64,000 nt of DNA from Mytilus californianus (taxonomy: Eukaryota; Mollusca; Bivalvia; Mytilida; Mytilidae), in the NCBI RefSeq assembly GCF_021869535.1, contig NW_026262690.1, positions 61,636,995-61,700,994 of the forward strand, read 5' to 3'. The translations under genes were made by a program, and so were the position numbers. Under the pieces are notes generated by a model, which saw only the letters and a program-made list of their open reading frames with translations, was not told the origin of the DNA and searched no databases. This document shows positions 50,426 through 60,844 of this stretch, in pieces. The stretch's first letter is position 1. Every line of letters starts with the position of its first letter.

Positions 50426-50570
50426 CATTTGACATGTTTGTGTGGGATAACCCAACATTTTATAAGTTATACATGGGCCTTGTAACATGGCTTTAAACTA
50501 TGATTGGTTAAATCAAATCTAGTTGACCAGTTTAAACAGACAGTACAATAATCACCAAAAGCAATGAGCT

Positions 50571-50895
50571 ATGAGGGGTCTTAATTTCTATATTCTTTAA
50601 ATTCAGGGTATTTTTCTTCATTTCTAAAAATAACTCTTAATCTGTAAAATTCTTATGAAAATGATTTTGCAATTACTTTTTCTGTAATTATATGATTTCT
50701 TTATTCTGCACATCGCTCATTTATGTAATCAATATTTCTTTACACAATTGTTTTATTTTATGTTGTTATTCTTTATACTTTCGCACTCTATCATTCTGAA
50801 TTTTTCTTTTCTTTAATTATTTTGCTCATTTTTCTCTACCCATTATTTTGTTTGGCCATTATTCTCTATTCTGTAAACCCCATCCAGACCCTCAT
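50571..50895. mobile_element. MITE-like element with ATGAGGG ends, copy 1
   Basis: Left end ATGAGGGGTC, right end CCAGACCCTCAT, AT-rich interior built from TTATTCTCTATTCTGT-like words. A second copy is at 56866-57273. It interrupts the retrotransposon relic. Confidence 0.6.
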
Positions 50896-51460
50896 CAGCT
50901 ATCCTATGTATAAAGAAAACAGCGAATTTGAATAATATTTTAAGATTTAAGAAATCAAAAAATTATTATTTTGTTTAGGTTTAAAACAGGAAATCATAAA
51001 TTCCATATTGAGACTTATAGATACCAAAATATTGCAAGCGAAAATGGAAAATGTTTACTTTGTAACTCTAGAGACATCTTGGATGAATTTCATTATATTT
51101 TCACATGTTCTGTATTTAATGCTGAGATGACCATTAACAGTTATTATTTAGTAAATATAAAATTGGAAACCCAAACAAATTAATACTGATAAACTGCAAA
51201 AACCTATCTGATCGAAACAACTTGTGCAAATTGATAAGATTGATTTATAATAATCATGTAGACTCTCCTGGGTAAACAATGTACTGTACCTGTTTCATGT
51301 TAACAACAACTGTTACAAACGTAATTGGCTTGATCTTACTTTTATATGTCTTTTGTACATGTATGTCTGTACATATGCTTTATGTACATGTAATATATAT
51401 TGTGTGAATCTCTATACCAATGTAATCTGATTTGTTGAGAAATAAAGCTATATAGTTAAC

Positions 51461-53912
51461 TGATCTTTATTTATTGTTACTTATGTCTGGGAACAGTATA
51501 TCTAACGGGAAATGAATCTGATACGCTTTTCAGTATAAAATTGATAAAATCTCGGACTCCCCGAGACTTCCCGAGATTTACGGATTTTGGTAGCGTCTGA
51601 CTGAAAAACTATCAGAACTGCTCAACTAATAAACCACATAACTCTACTTGTAAATAAATACAAGTTTTATCATTTAGTAGATATATTTTGTTATATAAAA
51701 TTACCAAAATAAGTTTGATTTATTTGATGTGAAGTGTTTTACAATAGTTTGGGAATTTGTAAATCATCGCGGCAATGGCCGCCATTTTTTTATTACCTGG
51801 TTTGCATTCTGCACAATTCTGTGATGAAATGCTTTCGATTTTAACAAATTTGAAGTGACAGAATACAAGTTTGATACACTAGCATTACTGTAAAACTAGT
51901 TTGAATGACATTTTATTGATAATATCAGAAATTATTAGGATAATAGCGAGTCCGTTTTTAACACATGTCCGTTTCTGTATCGTATCTTTATTAACTATGG
52001 CACGACGATAAAATCGACTACAATCAGGTAGTGTCAAGTCCCGTCAATATATATGTTCCTGCTTATGTACATTATAGACTGTCTTTCATTTTTAATTCCA
52101 TAGGAATTATTGAAATTGCAATTTGTTTGCTCTAAATTAGTAATTGGTCAAAATTGGTCAAGTAAATATAGGTAATAAGTGATTAAAGTAGTGTGGATTC
52201 ATTATAATTGTACGATACACTTTTTATGTATTTTGTGGGTATAGGTAAACCACAAACTTAAATGTTCAACTAAGTACATTGTACACATTTTCTATAGGCT
52301 TGTACAATATAACAAACTTCGGCAAAAAAACACAAAATCAAGTACCCATGAAAATACAATCTTTCCTCAATCTACAAAATTGATACAAACCAAAATACAC
52401 TAATCCTCAGAATTTTTTGTTGATTGGATATTCTATTTGTCCCTTGGGTCCAAATATAAAATAAAGCATTTTTAACTTATTGTTTCAATACCGAAATCAA
52501 ATATCAATAGAGAAGTCCCAACACAATTGTAGCAACAAACACATTGACTCAATCGGTTCTATTTACTTTATTCATAATAAGTTAAATAAGTTTAGGAATT
52601 AAGACTAAACTTTTTCAATATCAAAACTTGATTTGAAAATATTTTAAAACAAAATTCTACTTTTTTGTACAGGTTCATGTACTTATAAAACTTTCTTATT
52701 TCGGGGACTCATACACTTCATCATATTAACAAACTGTGGCAAAAGGACTCTCATGCACAGGCACCAGACGTCTAGTGTGTGTGTCTCATGGCAAATAGAC
52801 CCAGGACAAACTTGAATATGGGAGAAATTACCTGTTCTTTTCCACACACAAAATCATATGATTCAAAAATCTGGGTAAAATTATATTGTACGTTATTTTT
52901 TTCCTAAATTTAGATCACTTATTGATAAAAATTAAGGTCATTAATGAGCAATACAAACCTGCTAACTTTTGAAAATCCCCATGGGGGATTTAGTGTGTGA
53001 CCAGAATTTTAAGGGTTAACATATTTGCGGTGTTTCTGCGTGCACTGTTTTATAGTCTTGAAATAGTCTCATATCTCTTCTTTTTTTTCTTTAAGTAAAC
53101 TGATGATGAGCTAATACACCTTGATTTCTTTTACTTGCATGATTCTTGTACTTATTAATTGACAAAATAACTTAATAGAGAAAAATGGCCTTAAAAAATA
53201 AAGGATACAAAATGAAAACCCTCTTTTCCCCCTCAGAAGACTTTTTTTATCCTTGCAACCTAAACCTAAATGTCCTAAAGTTAGAAGGATGGAGACAGAT
53301 CTTAAGTTAGGTTATCAGTAGTAAGAAAATGGATAACATTTGAGATATCTTTCTTGGTATTCCAAGGTGCTCCTACCGGCAGAGGATTATACAAGGTAGA
53401 AGTGTATACAATATGGTGTCGATTTTAAATCAGAACTGAACAGAAACACGTCTGATTTCAAAAATTTTCACGGATTTCAAGATAAACGATGTTTCATAAT
53501 GAGTTCATTATAGTTTATGCCTTTCAGTTAATTCCATTTTTTTCATGATACTACGGTAAGCGTTGCAAATAGTGATCGTATGATACATTGATTAAAATTG
53601 AAATGCAGACTAACCGATTCTATTTACAAATTAATTAATTTTTTAGGATCATTATGACCCATCGGATAAGCAGATTACCTGTAACAACAAATTATGACAC
53701 CTGTTGTGACCATTGATTAACTTGGGGTCGTAAACTTATCATAAATATTTTGCCAAGTAAAATTATAGATATATAGAAATTGATCAGAAAAACTTCAAAA
53801 TCGGTAACCAACAATATTTTCGGGTAGATTTTGGCTTTCTTACAATCCTGATATCATGATGATCCGCCAAAATCGGGATAGTTGACAGGTCTGCGATATC
53901 ATACCCCTCCCC
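51461..53912. other. No recognised gene
   Basis: No exon-like frame with credible borders. A short CTCGGACTCCCCGAGACTTC patch at 51553 is self-complementary but minor. Confidence 0.4.
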
Positions 53913-54038
53913 TAGTCCAAATAATTATGACATCTTGAAAGGCTATTTTAAATTTTAGCTGTGACGCCTTACTGCAGCAGTAGGCGTCACAGCAAAAAAT
54001 TAAAATAGCCTTTCAAGATGTCATAATTATTTGGACTA
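53913..54038. repeat. Foldback of 126 bp around GTGACGCCTACTG
   Basis: Arms of about 60 bases (TAGTCCAAATAATTATGACA and its complement) pair with few differences around GACGCCTTACTGCAGCAGTA. TA at both outer borders hints at a TA target site. A frame on the minus strand runs through it but means nothing. Confidence 0.85.
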
Positions 54039-54465
54039 ACCCCTCCCCATGACCATCTGTAAATTTTATGATCTTCAAATTCTTGTGTCGTGCCAGTGAA
54101 AATATTCCCATTATATATATTATATAACCAAAATGTGGACTCTAATCTAAAAAAAATATACACCCCCCTCCCCATTTGTTGGGCTATTATTATCTGAAAG
54201 TGAAAACCAGACAACTAACAATCATTCTGTCACGTCCTCTCAAACCAGGTAGGGATAGGTTGCACCAACTGTAAACTGCAAGACGGGAAATAATTCAGTA
54301 AGCCTATCGTTGAACTGTTGAAGTTCATTTTTTTACAGCCAGAGACAATAAAATCATATGAGAACCTGAACGAAGACAAAACCATGTGGTCTTCCAGAAA
54401 CAACAATGTCAATTGTCAGTATGATCTTGTTTTGACTGTAAATTTTGAAATCTCAAATGTCTTAC

Positions 54466-54600
54466 CATAATTCCAATCACATAAATTAGCAAGTTGTAAA
54501 CTTTTTGGAGAAACTGGAAACTTGAAAACTTCTTTATTCTCGAATGACACGAGACTTGTTGACACTATAGTTCATTTCCGATAACTAATGTAAACATTTT
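54466..54600 (-). other. Possible non-coding first exon of the RhoGEF gene
   Basis: On the minus strand a good donor (TTATG-GTAAGA) ends a stretch with open codons (FENKEVFKFPVSPKSLQLAN) but no in-frame ATG; a short upstream frame MNYSVNKSRVIRE also occurs. Joined to the acceptor at 43797 it would stay open into MDLSDED. This is weak evidence; the start is not defined, and 54600 is only an approximate limit. Confidence 0.25.
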
Positions 54601-54935
54601 TAAACCACGTGATTTAAAACTGCTTTGATAAAGTGTTGCTTTTCTTTCGATTTTTATTAACATAATATGTTATTAAGCAAAACCTATGTTGCGATTATTT
54701 AAACAATTAATCTTATTTGTTTGAATCCAATAATTGCTTACCAAATGATAAGCTAAATAAGACAGGTTCTACCTGACTTGGGGCAATCCATTTACATATT
54801 GTTTCGGAAGCTTAATGGTATAAATGCTTGAAATGGTTTAGATTGCATGATTGTTTACTTATCACCATACTTTCAGGAGGGGCATTAATGACTGAGTGAA
54901 CTTAGTGGTCATCTTCAGTGAAAAATAGCATTTTA

Positions 54936-55062
54936 TAGCTGACTATGCGGTATGGGTTTTACTCATCGTTGAAGGCCGTACGGTGACCTATAGTTGTTAA
55001 TTTCTGTGTCATTTGGTCTGTAGTGGAGTTGTCTCGTTGGAAATCATAGCACATATTCTTAT
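54936..55062 (+). repeat. Interspersed repeat, GAAGGCCGTACGGTGACC family
   Basis: Words TATAGCTGACTATGCGGTAT, GAAGGCCGTACGGTGACC, TCATTTGGTCTGTAGTGGAG and TTGTCTCGTTGGAAATCAT in the same order as at 10085. Confidence 0.75.
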
Positions 55063-55071
55063 TTTTATAAT

Positions 55072-55341
55072 TGCTTGTCAACACCGATGTTATGAGTTCG
55101 AAACACTGTTTTAGGCAAGGTGCGTGCGATTGATTTTAATTGATTATGATTGCCAGTTTTTTCGGCAGAATGTCCTGGTTCTCTCCCAGAACTCCCGCTT
55201 CCTCCAAGAATTTGTATAGTAAGTACTTACTATACAAATCCTTGCTTCCTCCAACAAATAATAATAAAAACTGACTGCTGTGATATAAAAAAGTGTGCTG
55301 AAAAGGCGTTAGTTAAACACACAACAATCAATCATTCATAT
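55072..55341 (+). repeat. SINE, 5' truncated, with a palindromic insertion
   Basis: B-box-like TTATGAGTTCGAAACACTG, then GATTGCCAGTTTTTTCGG, CTCCCGCTTCCTCC and the ATCAATCATTC tail, as in the SINE at 49998. A perfect 30-bp palindrome lies at 55210-55239. The target word GCTTCCTCCAA is duplicated at 55197-55207 and 55244-55254. Confidence 0.75.
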
Positions 55342-55639
55342 TGTTTGGCTGTCAGATATACAGATAAGGTAAGATATTTTATTATGCCAAATTAGGTCCC
55401 CAGTGGGGCATACACATATAACAATTAAAATCTTTTCAACATACAGTTTTTTACATGACATTCATATAATACACCTAAAATATTGATATAAAGTGATACA
55501 GGCTATAATATCTAAATACAAATATATACAAATGGGGGGAAAATATCTGACTTATGCTCTCGGATATGTTCCAATTATCCTACAATTAATCAATAATTTC
55601 CTCTTTCCGTCAATAGTAACATCTTTGATTGAGACGTAT

Positions 55640-55720
55640 CACTTACCAGAGCAAAACAACTGGTCACCCGTGTCACACTTTGTTAAGTTCGTGTTGCTCA
55701 GTCTTTAGGTTCCTATATGT
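55640..55720 (+). repeat. Fragment of the GTTCGTGTTGCTCAGTC repeat
   Basis: AAGTTCGTGTTGCTCAGTCT and a preceding AACTGGTCACCCGTGTCACA correspond to part of the family at 62940-63290. The 71-codon frame at 55493 is part of the repeat context. Confidence 0.5.
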
Positions 55721-55840
55721 AGTATTTTGAAGAACGTTGACCTTTCTACCATTTATGCACTTTTTATTAGCTATTTTATATTACAATAATTGTGTTATGA
55801 TGAAATACCAATGAGACGACTATTCATGCATTAAAAACAG

Positions 55841-56030
55841 GACTAAGATTTAAATGTCAGTGTACGGCCTTAAATAATGACTAAGATTTACATGTTACTG
55901 TACGGCCTTAGATAAGGACTAAGATTTACATGTTACTTTACGGCCTTAAATAATGACTAAGATTTACATGTCACTGTACGGACTTAAATAATGACTAAGA
56001 TGTACATGTCTCTGTGCGACCTTAAATAAT
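55841..56030. repeat. Minisatellite, five copies of a 38-bp unit
   Basis: Units start at 55841, 55879, 55917, 55955 and 55993. Each reads GACTAAGATTTACATGT, then ACTGTACGGCCTTAAATAAT with small changes. Confidence 0.9.
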
Positions 56031-56040
56031 GAATATAACG

Positions 56041-56865
56041 GATTCGGTATCAGTACTGTAAGCTATAATCGGCAAAATGTCACGGAAAGAATTAAAAAAT
56101 AAAAGCAAATGGCTTGATTTTATTTTCATTTATACGACAACAATGAAGGAAAAACAAATATGACTGACAACAACCATCGGCAACTACTGCATTACAGGCC
56201 CCTGTCTTAAGGCATGTACATTATAAATGAGGCATGCTTGTCGCAAAATCTTTTCAGTATTATTTAGACTGTTTTTAGATAAATTTTAATTTTTAGTTTT
56301 TTTTCTATCTTCTTACTAAATCGGCCATGTTTAAAGATATTTTCAAAAATTAAACCTCAATATGCTAAATCACGAATGTTGCCACTCTTTAAGAAATGTG
56401 CATCTTATTTAATAGCAGCAATGAACAAAAAGGTATGTTTTTGTTACAATTATGCCAGTTATTCTTAAGGTGGACCTTTAATGTATATTTCTGATTAAAG
56501 ATAGGCAATCATGAAGTATGTTTAGTGTGTTCAGAGTTACATGCACATTAAGCTATTCTTGTAGGTATCTGAAGAACATTAGCCGTCTTCATTTCTTTTT
56601 TAACGGCCATTATTAAAAAAGGGGGATACATGTAACTGTAGCGCAACTATTTTGAAACTGAATTAAAAAAAAATCAGGTTTGCAATTTTTCGGGTGATAA
56701 GTTTTTGGAGACAAGTGCAGACCCCAAAGATTACCCTAACCCGAGGGCAATTAAAGTGGGCTTCTTGCATTTTCAGCAGTGTTTGAATTACAATGTACAA
56801 TGTAAACTTCATGTATTACATGCATTTAATAATAAAATTGGACTTTCTATTAACCATAATACTTA
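56041..56865. other. No recognised gene
   Basis: AT-rich, nothing recognisable. Confidence 0.35.
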
Positions 56866-57273
56866 TGAGGGTCTAGATACCCCATCTAAAATACGGAATA
56901 GAGAATAAGGACCATAAAAATATAATGAATACAGAAAAATAAGCAAAAAATAAAAATAAAGAACTAATGGGGTGCAAAAGTATAAAGAATAACTGTGGAA
57001 AATAAAAGAATTGGGTAATTTAATACTGATAGAAGAAATGAAGGATGCTCAAAATAAGGAAATCTTATATTATAACAGATAAATTCTGTATTCTTTAATA
57101 TTTTATGCCACTTTTCTCTATTCTTTATACGTTTTGCCCATTATTCTCTATTTTTTATATTCTAGGACCTCATTGTTCTCTATTCTTTATTTTTTTGTCC
57201 AATTTTCTCTGTTCTTTATTTTTTTTTTGCCCTTTTTTCTCTATTCTGTAAACCCCTATCCACACCCTCATAC
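56866..57273. mobile_element. MITE-like element with ATGAGGG ends, copy 2
   Basis: Left end ATGAGGGTCTAGATACCCC, right end CTATCCACACCCTCAT; interior AT-rich with many TTCTCTATTCTTTAT words. About 408 bp, sister of 50571-50895, but the interiors differ in length and order. Confidence 0.6.
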
Positions 57274-57923
57274 AGGATGACCATTTTTTTTTTCTTTTGC
57301 GAGATTGCTGATATTGTGTTAAATACGAAGAAATTTCATGAGTGCTTGTATGATTTACCCAAGGCTACTGGAGTTCCTGTTTGAATGTTTTCAATGGACA
57401 TTGGTCATCTATGATATTAAATAGGGTTGTTTTGAACGCTGACCATAAAATTTCGTTATCATTGCAGGAGATGTACTGATTGTTATTTTAGTCTTGGGAA
57501 TCATAATTTATTTATTACTGGTAATTTTCCCATTGCTTATGCAGGCGTTACACTGTCCCGAAATTGACATCAGATGGACACACGGTAGAGGAAATGTTCA
57601 AATTCGAGAGCGATCGTAAAAACATCGGGCCATTCGTGATGGCATCTTAAGACATCGTATGACCGCCAGTTGAGTTTTCAGGCTACGGCAGCAACTTCGT
57701 GAGCGGTGGCAAAATCTTTGGTATGCCAAAAAATTTCCGAAAGACCTTGCGAAGGTTAATTTTCGTGTTGAATTCGTATGTCCATTTTGCCCTTCGAAAG
57801 GCCATCGTGAAGGCATCTTGTCAAGTCGTGTCATCTTCGTCTTTACCTTGTATGATCAGTGGTGCCATCGGGTTTTTTTTGTCTCACGAAGACAGTACGA
57901 AAGAAACAAGAAGCTGCCCGATT

Positions 57924-58043
57924 GTCTTAAGAAGGCAACACGATCACGTGAAGCCCTCGCAATGCCGTCGTATAGTCATATATTACGATGACTATACGAC
58001 GGCATTGCGAGGGCTTCACGTGATCGTGATGCCTTCTTAAGAC
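57924..58043. repeat. Near-perfect hairpin inside the Harbinger element
   Basis: Arms 57924-57979 and 57988-58043 (56 bases each) pair with one difference (GGCAACACG against GGCATCACG), loop ATATTACG. Outer word GTCTTAAGAAGGCA, inner word GTCGTATAGTCAT. GC-richer than the surroundings and built from the same CACGATCACG and CATCGT-type words as the subterminal regions. Confidence 0.9.
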
Positions 58044-58265
58044 TCTTCTCAACTACGAAGACAGCGAGATGGGACAACGGTGTCGAGGAAGACAGCCGAA
58101 TTCGAGTAGCTCACGTTTCACATGTGTCATGGTAACGCAAACATTTAAAAGGCAAGCTTCGGAGCATCTTGCGCAGACAGTCCTGAGCATCTCTTCAGAA
58201 CAGAGGCGTGTCTAACTCACAAAGCTTCAATCACAATTAATTACAAATTCAGTTCATGCAGAATG

Positions 58266-59680
58266 GCATATTTTGATGAGACAATCAAGAAGAAAAAGGC
58301 AACTTCTTTTGATGCATCTCAGAGAAAATGATGAACAACTCTTACATGCCCAGCAACTCCTCTTACAGGTCAAAATTGTCTTATTTCACTTTGTCATATC
58401 TTGCATTTTGCTATTTGCCTTTCTTATATTCGACAATGTCCTTATCTTGTTTTGCTTTTTATTTTCCAGTGCAGGGACAAACTGAAACGAAGGAAAAAAC
58501 CGAGGTATATGTGGGTCACAAAATGGCTGTCTGACAAAAGAAGAGAACACTATGGCCACTATAGCACTCTACTATATATATATAAAGGAGCTGAAGACAG
58601 AAGATGAGAAGGCCTTTTACAACTACACAAGACTTCACAGGGGCGTCTACGATGAGGTCCTACGAAGGGCATAAGGCAGAAGATGAGAAGGCCTTTTACA
58701 ACTACACAAGACTTCACAGGGGCGTCTACGATGAGGTCCTACGAAGGGCATAATGCAGAATAGAGAAGGACACATGGTACAGAAATTTTCTCCCTCCTCG
58801 TCTCAAGCTGTCCATCAATCAACGACACCTGGCCTGTGATGACAATTACTAGTACTAGTATCCAAGTTTGTCATTCAACTTCAGAGTTGCCCGTAACACA
58901 ATCTCCCTAATCATCAATGATGTCTGCGAAGCCACCAAAGCCGAGTTTGCTGTTGAGGGGATCCGTTGTCCTACTACAGCCGAGGAGTTGACCGCCATCG
59001 CTGAGCAGTTTGAGAAATGGAAATTTCCACACTGCTGTGGTGCTCTGGATGGCAAGCATATGGCGGTCACCTGTTGTTGGAATACTGGCTCTGTGTACAG
59101 AAACTACAAGGGCTTCGTCTCTATTGTTCTCATGGTCCTGGTCGACGTAGACTACACGTTTCTATGGATTGATACCGGCTCTGATGGTTCCAGCAACGTT
59201 GTCAGTATCTACAATGGTTCAGAACTAAAGGAATTGCCTTGAAAGCCCGAACAACATATTCAGTTTCCCTGAATAGAAGTCCCTACCTGGTGATGACGTT
59301 ACTGTCCTATACTACATAGTAGGGGACAATGCTTTTGGAATCAACAAGCGCCTGATGAACCCGTTTTCCATCAACAAAAAGGGAGCACCATGAGAGAATA
59401 TTTAACTATAGACTCTCCAGAGACAGGCGTGTAGTTGAGAATGTCTTTGGTATTCTGGCACACGAGTTCTGAGTTTTGCACTGGATCATAAACCAGAGGC
59501 CAGAGACATGCAGAAAAATCATCACAACTTGTGTGAGCCTTCACAATCTGATCAGACAGATATTCAGCCACCGACAACAACCTGATGGACTTGGAGGACC
59601 AGAACCAGAATGTCATTCCAGGGGCTTGGAGAAATGACAAAGAACTTCTTGATGTTTACAATTAGAGGGCAAGGAACACT
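58266..59680 (+). pseudogene. Harbinger (HARBI1-like) transposase, broken
   Basis: N-terminal part (about 58480-58670): RRKKPRYMWVTKWL, EHYGHYSTLL, then DEKAFYNYTRLHRGVYDEVL, a typical PIF transposase start. Middle part (58868-59242): ARNTISLIINDVCEA, PHCCGALDGKHMAV, VLMVLVDVDYTFLWID, SDGSSN, holding the first two acidic residues of the DDE site. C-terminal part in other frames (59300-59640): IVGDNAFGINKRLM, YRLSRDRRVVENVFGILAH with the third acidic residue, then ITTCVSLHNLIRQ. Stops and frame changes at 58673, about 58750-58860, 59240 and 59470 make it non-functional. DDE transposases cut and paste the element. Confidence 0.85.
58598..58755 (+). repeat. 79-bp tandem duplication in the transposase relic
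   Basis: 58598-58676 and 58677-58755 are essentially identical (CAGAAGATGAGAAGGCC to GAAGGGCATAA). Seventy-nine is not a multiple of three, so the duplication itself shifts the frame. Confidence 0.9.
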
Positions 59681-60361
59681 AGAACCCAGGAGATGAGGCA
59701 AATTAGAATATACCTGGGTAACTACTTTACCTCAAAGGTTTGCTCGGTGTCATGGCAGGACAAGATGATCCAGTAACTATTCCCACAATGCAGTGACAGT
59801 AAAATCACTAACATTGTGATGATGAGCTGGGCCCAAGCTAGCAGCAACTCGCTAGCAGCCAGTTTTCAGATTTGAACAAATTATTTTCTCATATTGCATT
59901 GTAATTTTCAAATCAAGCAAACTGTGTATGAAATAATAAATATTATTTCTGAAAGTTTGGTTGAAAATTACTTTAATATAGAAATTAAAATAACTTGTAA
60001 AATAAGGATAAAGTTCCCAAAAATTAGGTAACAAAATCAAATTTCCACGGTCGGCCGAAAATTTTATACGATCGAGAGGTCTCGTGACGCCGAGTTCGAA
60101 CGCATCGTACTCTCAATACGACATCGTATAGCCATCGTGTTGCCCTCGTGTGTCCTGCGGATAAACATTGTAAAAAATTCACATTTTTGTGTTGCCTTCG
60201 TGTGTGGTTCGGGTGCCATCGCGTGACCTTCTGTAGGCATCGTACTTGCATCGGCTGATTATTGGCTGTTGACCAAGTTCGGGACCATCTTCGCACGAAA
60301 TTCAAAATTCCATATTCGTATGGCCATCTGGTGTCAATTTCGGGACAGTTTGACGCCTGCA

Positions 60362-60445
60362 TTAAGGCCATACGTTGACCTATACAGTTGCCAACATCCA
60401 TGTCATTTGGTCTCCAATGGATATTTAATTGTCTCATTGACAAAC
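60362..60445 (+). repeat. Interspersed repeat next to the Harbinger element
   Basis: AAGGCCATACGTTGACC, CCATGTCATTTGGTCTCC and AATTGTCTCATTGACAAAC match the 3' half of the family at 10085. The 5' half is missing on the left of the transposon, so the transposon may sit at its edge. Confidence 0.65.
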
Positions 60446-60600
60446 TAGCTCTCAGTAAATGCGAGTACTCTCTTATCTATAATGTGTGTCTTTTGTGTTT
60501 TTGAGATTTGTTTTTGTGATTTTTTATCGATCTGATAAGCCCTTTTCAACTGATTTTTATAGTTTGTTCTTATGTTGTGCTGTTACATGTCCTTACATCA

Positions 60601-60844
60601 CAGTGGCCTCAGTTATCAACTTTTTCATCAACACATCCGCCATATTTATATATATATAGACTCGCTCGAAAGCATAAATATCACAGTACAACACACAGAA
60701 ATCTCCAGATCATAAATACTATATACGTCTTTGTGAATGCAAACTGGAATAAATCCAAAGAAAGACAAATGATTTTTATGCTTTCGAGCGAGTCTATAAA
60801 TACGTCGGATGTGTTGATGAAAAAGTTGATAAGTGAGGCCACTG
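60601..60844. repeat. Long inverted repeat with about 90-base centre
   Basis: Left arm 60601-60683 (CAGTGGCCTCAGTTATCAAC to CTCGAAAGCATAAATATCA) pairs with right arm 60773-60844 with small gaps and changes. The centre (about 60684-60772) holds CAACACACAGAAATCTCC and GTGAATGCAAACTGG. No convincing gene; frames on both strands mirror each other because of the palindrome. Confidence 0.8.

Larger units (their letters stand above)
49165..51460 (+). pseudogene. Non-LTR retrotransposon ORF2 C-terminal relic, interrupted
   Basis: Piece 1 (about 49180-49395) reads SVYQIRYLSNLGRYYWIIDM and further YKYLLCKYRKCK, like the ELGRYPL region after the reverse transcriptase. Piece 2 (about 50426-50570) includes NLVDQFKQT. 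Piece 3 (50900-51183) reads FKTGNHKFHIETYRYQNI, then a CxxC...H...C cluster (KCLLCNSRDILDEFHYIFTC), the C-terminal zinc-binding motif of many metazoan non-LTR elements. The pieces are separated by insertions at 49414-50425 and 50571-50895. A 3' tail ending GAAATAAAGC follows at about 51455. Dead copy. Confidence 0.65.
57540..60361 (+). mobile_element. PIF/Harbinger DNA transposon, 2822 bp
   Basis: Terminal inverted repeats: TGCAGGCGTTACACTGTCCC at the left and, read inverted from the right, TGCAGGCGTCAAACTGTCCC. The match continues through GAAATTGACA and CAGATGG (about 38 bases with few differences). It is flanked by TTA (57537-57539 and 60362-60364), the usual PIF/Harbinger target duplication. 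It carries a decayed Harbinger transposase. Subterminal regions at both ends repeat CATCGT-type words. It inserted next to or into a GGCCATACGTTGACC mussel repeat. Confidence 0.92.

Noticed and set aside
57598..58040. Frames of 78 and 113 codons at the Harbinger left end
   Set aside because: They lie in subterminal repeats and the hairpin, where stop-poor GC-richer sequence opens frames by chance.
60024..60443. 139-codon minus-strand frame
   Set aside because: It spans the right terminal inverted repeat and the flanking interspersed repeat, so it crosses the transposon border and is not a gene.
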